NCBI GenBank assembly: GCA_009785655.1
Contig: WQVW01000104.1
Coordinates: 1 to 6,207, forward strand
Source: Oscillospiraceae bacterium
GTDB taxonomy: Bacteria > Bacillota > Clostridia > Oscillospirales > Oscillospiraceae
Length of the DNA: 6,207 nt
Direction: 5' to 3'
The notes below the pieces were generated by a model. The model was given only the letters and a program-made list of their open reading frames with translations. It was not told where the DNA came from and ran no database searches. The position numbers and the translations under genes are program-made. Each line of letters starts with the position of its first letter. The first letter of the stretch is position 1. Shown piece by piece: positions 1 through 5,500 of the stretch.

Positions 1-36
1 ATATTGCTACCCCTAAAAATTAGATACATTTTGCAC

Positions 37-70
37 GGAGGAGTAGTTGTCGGCTGCTCCTTCTTTCGTT
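37..70 (+). terminator. Hairpin with short T-rich tail, possible terminator of an upstream gene
   Basis: Arms GGAGGAGTAG (37-46) and CTGCTCCTTC (54-63) can form a 10-bp stem with two G-U pairs and a 7-nt loop. The stem is followed by TTTCGTT. This is a plausible factor-independent terminator for a gene ending left of the window, but the T tract is interrupted and no upstream gene end is visible. No coding frame of useful length occupies 1-201. Confidence 0.4.
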
Positions 71-122
71 GGATATCCAGTTCATCCACAATGGCGAGCA
101 TATAGAAATACAAGTTTTTGTG

Positions 123-151
123 TTGTAATTCTGGGGTTTTTGTGACATAAT
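123..151 (+). promoter_or_regulatory. Extended -10 sigma-A-type promoter for the BspA-like gene
   Basis: A -35-like TTGTAA (123-128) lies 17 bp before a -10-like CATAAT (146-151, five of six consensus bases). The -10 is preceded by TGA, giving the extended -10 form TGnCATAAT. Transcription would start near 158 and give a leader of about 44 nt before the ATG at 202. This is motif matching only. Confidence 0.5.
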
Positions 152-189
152 AAGAAGATATTTATGCAAACAAGAAAATAGTTCTAAAA

Positions 190-195
190 AAGGAG
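190..195 (+). promoter_or_regulatory. Ribosome binding site of the BspA-like gene
   Basis: AAGGAG lies 6 nt before the ATG at 202. It is a strong Shine-Dalgarno match within an A-rich leader and it fixes the start, because the protein then begins directly with a positively charged signal-peptide n-region. Confidence 0.75.
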
Positions 196-201
196 AAGCT
201 T

Positions 202-1422
202 ATGCTTCAGAGAACATTGCGTACAAAAAGCTTGCAGCGGATAGCCTGCGCACTACTAATACTCATAATGCTGGTGGGGCTGCTTTCAACCGGCGGTGTT
301 GCTACAGAGGTTGCGGCTCCCGGCGCCTTCGCGACACCTATTGCGTGGGGATATGTTGGCCCTTCGGGTGCACTTCCTGCGCCGTGGGCACCCCTTGCAC
401 CGTGGACACTCTATGATGACGGCACAGTGGTCATAGGTGCCGGGGACGTTCGTGGAATTAATTTGATAGATGGCAGTGCCTGGGGCGGCGAACCAACGGT
501 AAGCCCTTGGGATGCTTACCGAAATTTGGTGCAGCACATTGTTTTTACAGAACCTGTGAATGCGGTAGCCAATTTATCCGGTCTGTTTGCGAACTTACCC
601 AATCTGACTGCAATAGATGGTTTTGAATATTTCAACATCAACACTGTCGGCGAACAAGTCTGGATGTCGAACCTATTCCGCGGTTCAAGCAGCCTAACCA
701 CCCTTGATGTAAGCGACTGGGATGTAAGCAACGTGACACGTTTTCGTTCCATGTTTCGAGACGCAAGCGGCTTACACACGATAATCGGAATAAACGATTG
801 GACTACCAGCAGCTTGCACACGATGCCTGATCTATTCTTGAACGCAAGCAGCTTAACCGAATTGGATTTAAGTAACTGGGACACGAGTCGTGTGACGGGC
901 GGAAGTGGCAATGGAATGCATAGGGCTTTCCAAGGTATGGCTGGCTTAACAACCTTGAACTTGGCTGGCTGGGATACGACCACTGCGCAGACGGTGACGC
1001 CGCCCGGGCAGAGGGAGGGCTCGTTACTGTCAGCTGCGGGCATGGGAGATATGTTTGCAGGATCATCGAGCCTAAGACAACTAACACTTGGCTCAAACTG
1101 GGGCGTGGCACCAGATGCCAACACGAATCTGCCAGAACCCCCAAATAACGCCACATATACAGGAATGTGGGTCAATGTCGGTAACGGAACAATCTATGCA
1201 CCGGAAGAGACACACACATTTACCTCTGCGCAGTTGATGAATGTTACGAGTGCCCCCTATAGCGCAGACACATGGGTCTGGCAGCGACGCATCCCCTTAC
1301 TTTTAGTGATCTTTGAATCAGCCGGTAACGGAACTATAACCCCGGCTTTGACAGTGACAGAGCCTAACGGGACGATTGCCCCCTCGCTTGCGATTCACCC
1401 AATGCCGTACTCGTGTTTTTAA
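202..1422 (+). CDS. BspA-like DUF285 leucine-rich repeat surface protein, N-terminal part (truncated by stop)
   Basis: This is a secreted surface protein, probably an adhesin-type molecule; its ligand is unknown. Residues 1 to about 35 form a signal peptide with a basic n-region (R4, R7, K9, R13) and a hydrophobic core ALLILIMLVGLL; the cleavage site is unclear. Residues about 154-302 contain BspA/DUF285 repeats, seen as recurring MFxxxSSLTxLDLSxWDTSxVT units (for example SSLTTLDVSDWDVSNVT and SSLTELDLSNWDTSRVT). Residues about 320-361 (YTGMWVNVGNGTIY ... ADTWVWQ) resemble the linker often following DUF285 repeats in Firmicute proteins. From residue about 366 an InlB B-type unit begins (VIFESAGNGTITPA) but is cut by the TAA at 1420-1422. 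The same frame reopens after the stop and encodes the rest of that unit and three SLH domains, so this is most likely the front half of one broken gene. If made as written, it would be exported but lack a wall anchor. Confidence 0.85.
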   Translation: MLQRTLRTKSLQRIACALLILIMLVGLLSTGGVATEVAAPGAFATPIAWGYVGPSGALPAPWAPLAPWTLYDDGTVVIGAGDVRGINLIDGSAWGGEPTVSPWDAYRNLVQHIVFTEPVNAVANLSGLFANLPNLTAIDGFEYFNINTVGEQVWMSNLFRGSSSLTTLDVSDWDVSNVTRFRSMFRDASGLHTIIGINDWTTSSLHTMPDLFLNASSLTELDLSNWDTSRVTGGSGNGMHRAFQGMAGLTTLNLAGWDTTTAQTVTPPGQREGSLLSAAGMGDMFAGSSSLRQLTLGSNWGVAPDANTNLPEPPNNATYTGMWVNVGNGTIYAPEETHTFTSAQLMNVTSAPYSADTWVWQRRIPLLLVIFESAGNGTITPALTVTEPNGTIAPSLAIHPMPYSCF

Positions 1423-1566
1423 TTCCTGCATTGGTCGCGCAGTGATCCCGCGCACACTGGCGGCCCTTTCCAGACGTCCGACCTCTATGGCCTGATTATC
1501 ACGCAAAACACAACTTTTACGGCATATTTCGGGTCGCATCTGCCGCTCCTTAGCCGACAGGCGTAT

Positions 1567-2265
1567 TTGATTGGAACGCCGGATGATCGCATTCGCCCCA
1601 ACACTAATATTACGAGGGCGGAAGTCGCCACGATTTTCTTCCGTCTGATCACAGATGAAGTACGTGCTATGTATTGGGTACAGGAAAACCCCTTCTCGGA
1701 CGTGGAGTTGCAAAACTGGTTTAATAACGCCGTTTCGACCATGAGTAATGCGAACATTTTCGATGGTTTTCCAAATGGCACCTTTGTGCCGAATCAGCCC
1801 ATTACTCGCGCTGAGATGACGGCGGTGGTTGTTCGATTTATGGAACAAATGGATGGCACACATTTGTTGGCAAACCATTTTAATGATATCGCCAGTCACT
1901 GGGCAGCGGAATATATCAACACGGCGGCTGTAAACGGCTGGGTGCAAGACTTGCATGGCCGAGATGGTGCGTTTTACCCTGACCGGCCTATCACGCGGGC
2001 CGAGGTGGCAGCCATGATCAACCGCATTTCTGGACGTTTGGTAGCGTATGTCGAAGATTTGCTGCCGGGTATGCGGATCTGGCCGGACAATGCCAACGTA
2101 AATGCGCGGTACTACTTCGATATCCAGTCGGCAACGAATGCTTACACCTTTAGCTGGAGGGACGCCGACAATGTGGTTGAGCGTTGGGTCACCATTATCC
2201 CCCCACGCGACTGGGCAGTTTTAGAGCGTCCGGATTCTAGGCCGGGGGATATTTTGTATCCGTAA
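1567..2265 (+). CDS. SLH-domain C-terminal fragment (cell-wall anchor part of the broken gene)
   Basis: SLH domains attach proteins non-covalently to secondary cell wall polymers of Gram-positive bacteria. Three are visible, each with the signature ITRAE: at 1609-1623 (ITRAEVATIFFRL), 1801-1815 (ITRAEMTAVVVRF) and 1990-2004 (ITRAEVAAMINRI). The spacings are about 64 residues, near the usual SLH length. Between them are the typical PFSDV and HFNDIASHWAAEYI segments. The 74-residue tail after the third SLH (YVEDLLPGMRIWPDN ... GDILYP) has no family I recognise. The start given is a TTG inside the first SLH domain. It has no convincing ribosome binding site and no signal peptide, and the same frame is open back to 1423. 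I therefore regard this as the back half of the gene starting at 202, not an independent gene. Confidence 0.7.
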   Translation: MIGTPDDRIRPNTNITRAEVATIFFRLITDEVRAMYWVQENPFSDVELQNWFNNAVSTMSNANIFDGFPNGTFVPNQPITRAEMTAVVVRFMEQMDGTHLLANHFNDIASHWAAEYINTAAVNGWVQDLHGRDGAFYPDRPITRAEVAAMINRISGRLVAYVEDLLPGMRIWPDNANVNARYYFDIQSATNAYTFSWRDADNVVERWVTIIPPRDWAVLERPDSRPGDILYP

Positions 2266-2277
2266 TTACGGATACAA
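2254..2277 (+). terminator. Perfect 24-bp palindrome on the stop codon, possible terminator hairpin
   Basis: TTGTATCCGTAA (2254-2265) is followed immediately by its exact reverse complement (2266-2277). The TAA stop is the end of the left arm. As RNA it would form a stem of about 10 bp with an AATT loop, followed by CGTTTGTATGTTT, a broken T-rich tail. It could be a transcription terminator for the SLH gene or a symmetric protein-binding site. Confidence 0.45.
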
Positions 2278-2329
2278 CGTTTGTATGTTTGGTATCGTTT
2301 AATTTCTTGAAGATTTTTAATCTACGCAA

Positions 2330-2374
2330 TGTGAGGCCGCTGCACTCTTGCAATGAGAATGCAGCGACCTCATA
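2330..2374 (+). terminator. Long intergenic hairpin, possible terminator
   Basis: Arms TGAGGCCGCTGCA (2332-2344) and TGCAGCGACCTCA (2360-2372) pair with only one G-U. Two more flanking pairs give about 15 bp around a 15-nt loop that may itself pair CTC with GAG. The downstream sequence TAATTATTT is only weakly T-rich. It lies between the palindrome at the end of the SLH gene and the next promoter, which fits transcript termination or 3'-end protection. The near-symmetric stem could act on either strand. Confidence 0.5.
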
Positions 2375-2402
2375 ATTATTTACCTATATCATTATTAAAA
2401 TG

Positions 2403-2431
2403 TAGACGTTTCACTGTGGACATGGTAAAAT
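2403..2431 (+). promoter_or_regulatory. Extended -10 promoter for the beta-helix/InlB-repeat gene
   Basis: A -35-like TAGACG (2403-2408, four of six bases) lies 17 bp before a -10-like TAAAAT (2426-2431, five of six). The -10 is preceded by TGG, giving an extended -10 like that of the first gene. Transcription would start near 2438, leaving a leader of about 140 nt before 2577. Confidence 0.45.
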
Positions 2432-2441
2432 CTATAGTGAA
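2410..2441. promoter_or_regulatory. Dyad overlapping the -10 element, candidate operator
   Basis: TTCACTGT (2410-2417) and ATAGTGAA (2434-2441) are inverted copies with one mismatch, separated by 16 bp. The left arm lies between -35 and -10, and the right arm lies at the expected start site. The position suits a repressor site, but no regulator is encoded in the window and the match may be chance. Confidence 0.3.
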
Positions 2442-2508
2442 GCTCTTTTGCCCGCATCGGCGTTTTTAACTGGATGTGTGAGGATGTTTTATAGATAGGT
2501 GAATTGAT

Positions 2509-2580
2509 ATGAAAGTATGTAATAGGATATTTTCAGACAAAAAGTCTAAGCATTGTTTCAAAGAGAGGGTGGTATTATGA
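2509..2580 (+). other. Possible 23-codon leader ORF overlapping the next start (ATGA)
   Basis: An ATG at 2509 has AGGTGA (2497-2502) 6 nt upstream and opens a 23-codon frame (MKVCNRIFSDKKSKHC...). Its TGA (2578-2580) overlaps the ATG of the large gene at 2577, a geometry used for translational coupling. Against it: the peptide resembles nothing I know, it has five lysines in a locus whose secreted proteins avoid lysine, and the downstream gene has its own good ribosome binding site. Confidence 0.2.
2563..2569 (+). promoter_or_regulatory. Ribosome binding site of the large repeat gene
   Basis: GAGAGGG lies 7 nt before the ATG at 2577. It selects this start, which begins the signal peptide MKKFLSCLL. 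Confidence 0.65.
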
Positions 2581-5500
2581 AAAAGTTTTTATCATGTTTA
2601 TTGGTTGTTGTCCTTTTAATGGGGATTCTGCCGCCCGTAACTTTTGCGGCGACAGTTGGGGTGACAAGTTACAGTGATCTCGCAGCGGCGATTGCGGCGG
2701 CACCAACAGACGGGACGGTGACGACGATTGAGTTGGAAAACAGCTTCTCAGCCACCGGCGGGGCGCTCACCATCACTGCGGGACAAAACATTGTCCTCAC
2801 CAGTGCGGCGGGGTCAAACTTTACATTTACACAAGCGGCCACCGGCCAGCGGCACTTTAGTGTTGCTGGCAACCTAACCCTTCAAAACGTTACATTGAGC
2901 GGGCCGGGCGGCGGTACCACTGCTATCGTAGGCGGTGTAGATGTTTCCGGCGGAACACTGACCGTGGGGGTTGGCGGCACAATCACGAATTGCCGCGCAC
3001 CTGGAAGCAGCAGTGCTTCGTATGGTGGTGGTGTCAATGTTTCCCACGGCGGTTCGCTGATCGTAAGCGGCGGCACGATTTCAAACAATGCTACCAGCTG
3101 GGTTGGCGGCGGTGTGCTGTTGACGGGCAACAGTACGCTTACCATGACTTCCGGCACAATTAGCGGCAACACCTCTGTCACTAACGGCGGCGGCGTATCA
3201 ATCCAAAACGGAACGGCCACAATTTCCGGCGGGACGATCAGCGGCAATATGGTGACTTCCGCAAGTTCCCTGGGCGGCGGAATGAGCCTCACTGCGGCGA
3301 ACCTGACGATGTCAGGCGGTGTCATCACCAATAACCGCGCAAACAACGGCGGCGGGATATATGTAGATAATTCCGGCGCGATAAATATGACTGGCGGCAC
3401 AATCAGCAACAATGTCGCGGCCGCAAACGGCGGCGGGATATATACTGCCCAATATACCAGCAACAATCCCTTGCCGCCGAACTCCTATATTAACCTAATT
3501 ATCGGCTCGGCTGTGGTCTTTTCGGGCAACGTGGCTGGGAACGGCGCACGGATTCCGCCGAGTAATGTAGGAAACACAAATATTTCAACGACAAATACCA
3601 GTTCCGTTTTCGGGAACCCGTTGAATAATCTGGACATCAACTATTTTGGGTCGGCGGGCGTGATGGTCATGTATCTGACGGTGACCTTTTCCCCAGGCAC
3701 AAACGGCACGTTTCCGTCTGGCACTGTGACACAACAAAATATTCTGACCACGAACAGTCCGCTTGTTCCGGTCGCGCCGATTCCGATACCGCAGCCAACG
3801 GCGAACTATGGATTTATCGGCTGGTCTTCAGATGGCGGTGTCACTGTATTGACTTCTGCCCAAGTGCTTACAACGCCGGTCAGTAACAATACTACATATG
3901 TCGCACAATATGTGCCGCCGATTACCGTGACTTTTGACGCCCAGGGCGGCGCACCCGCAACGCAGACCGTGACACCGGTTCAAGTGACAGGAACCTATGC
4001 GAATGCCTTGTCACAAGTTACGACGCCAACATTGGAAGGGTACGTCTTCCGCGGCTGGTTTACAACAATGGATAGAGGTGCGATTGCGGGCGGCGTGCAG
4101 ATTTTCCCCACCTCTATCGTCACGCAGACGACGGATCAAACGCTCTATGCTTGGTGGATTGCAGATCCGACAGTGACTATCACCTTTGATGCAAATGGCG
4201 GCACACCTGCAACACAGGTCGTGTCGAACAGAGTTGTCGGCAACAGCTATGCCGCCACGCTCGCTGCTGTGACAACGCCAACGTGGAGCGGATATGTTTT
4301 CCAAGGCTGGTTTACCGCGCCGGTAAGCGGAACACAGATTACGAATACCAGCCTGATTACAGACGCAGACACAACCGTTTATGCGCACTGGCTGGCGAAC
4401 CCAACAATCACAGTCACGTTCGATGCGCAGGGCGGTACGCCGGATGGACAGCAAGAGACATTGCAGACAGGTAGTTTATATGGAAGCATACTGTCTCAAG
4501 TGCAACAACCGACACAAATGGGGCATGCCTTTATCGGTTGGTTTACCACGCCGAACGGAGATGCCAGCGGTGTACAGATAATTCCCACGACTGTTGTTAC
4601 CGCAACGACAAACCAAACACTCTATGCGCACTGGATGGCGGTGTCAGTCACGATCACTTTTGATGCACAAGGCGGCGTACCTGCAACACAGGTTGTATCT
4701 GGACAAGTTCCCTTATCCTCATACTCACCGGTGCTTGCTGCGGCGACAACACCAGTCTTGGCCGGATATGTTTTCCAAGGGTGGTATGATCAGCCGCAGG
4801 GCATGGGCGGAAGTCATATTACGTCCGGCAGTTTGATTCCGCCGATGGATATGACGCTTTACGCATGGTGGGAGCCAGCACCGACCATCACAATTACTTT
4901 TGACGCGCAGGGCGGCACACCTGACGGGCAGACAGCAACGGCGGCGACGGGTGTCACTTACGGAATTGCGTTTGCTGAGATCACGGAACCATCATTAACC
5001 GGATACGTTTTCAGCGGCTGGTTCACAGCACCGAGTGGGGTCGCAGGCAGCGTACAAATTTTGGACACGACAGTCATTGCCGTGACGGCGAATCAAACAT
5101 TATATGCCCATTGGATTGTGAACCCGACGGTCACGATCACCTTTGATGCGGCCGGCGGAACGCCTGCGATTCAGACGGTAGATGGCAATGCATCCGGCAG
5201 CAGTTATGCCCCAGTGCTTGCTGCGATTACAACGCCGACATGGCTCGGCTATAGCTTCAACGGTTGGTTTGACGCTGAGACAGGCGACAACCAGATCATT
5301 TCGTCCAGCACGATTCCATCGGCAGATACGACACTCTATGCCCAATGGACACCGATTCCGGCGATTACCGTCACTTTTGACTCACAAGGCGGCATTTTTA
5401 ATCCGGGTGATGCAGTTCCGGGTTCCGGAGTAACGTTTTCACCGGATGACACGCTTGCGTATTACGCGCCGGTGACGGTGGGTGGAACTTTCTTGCAAGC

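Larger units (their letters stand above)
202..2265 (+). pseudogene. Full BspA-like/SLH surface protein gene with one internal in-frame stop
   Basis: The frame opened at 202 continues, without a length change, to the TAA at 2263-2265. It would make a 687-codon product if the TAA at codon 407 (1420-1422) were a sense codon. The joined protein has a coherent domain order: signal peptide, DUF285 repeats (about 154-302), one InlB B-type unit running across the stop (about 366-443, ending in TQNTTFTAYF), then SLH domains (about 453-613) and a C-terminal tail. Codons 408-452 read sensibly (SDPAHTGGPFQTSDLYGLII) and contain no lysine, like the rest. The break may be a recent nonsense mutation, two small compensating indels around 1385-1440, or an assembly error. 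Confidence 0.7.
2266..2576. other. Intergenic region between the two surface protein genes
   Basis: This 311-bp stretch is visibly more AT-rich than the flanking genes and contains no convincing protein gene. In order it holds the right half of the stop-codon palindrome, a small inverted repeat AGATT-TTT-AATCT (2311-2323), a long hairpin (2330-2374), an extended -10 promoter inside a dyad (2403-2441), a possible 23-codon leader ORF (2509-2580) and the ribosome binding site of the next gene. Confidence 0.7.

Noticed and set aside
516..1175. 219-codon reverse-strand open frame opposite the DUF285 region
   Set aside because: It lies fully antisense to a clear signal-peptide/LRR coding region, has no recognisable domain, and its length follows from the codon pattern of the repeats.
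1420..1422. Programmed stop-codon readthrough or recoding to join the two halves
   Set aside because: The codon is TAA, not TGA or TAG, and no recoding structure is evident; mutation or sequence error is simpler.
1318..1956. 212-codon reverse-strand open frame across the broken stop and the SLH region
   Set aside because: It is antisense to the SLH domains with ITRAE motifs, is rich in Arg and Cys with no family features, and has no ribosome binding site I can support.
2450..2465. Riboswitch or attenuator in the leader of the large gene
   Set aside because: GCC/GGC before TTTTT gives only a 3-bp stem, and I see no motif of a known riboswitch class.
2882..3466. 194-codon reverse-strand frame rich in PPP motifs
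   Set aside because: It is the complement of the GGC/GGT-rich beta-helix repeats; proline runs are the expected antisense shadow of glycine runs.
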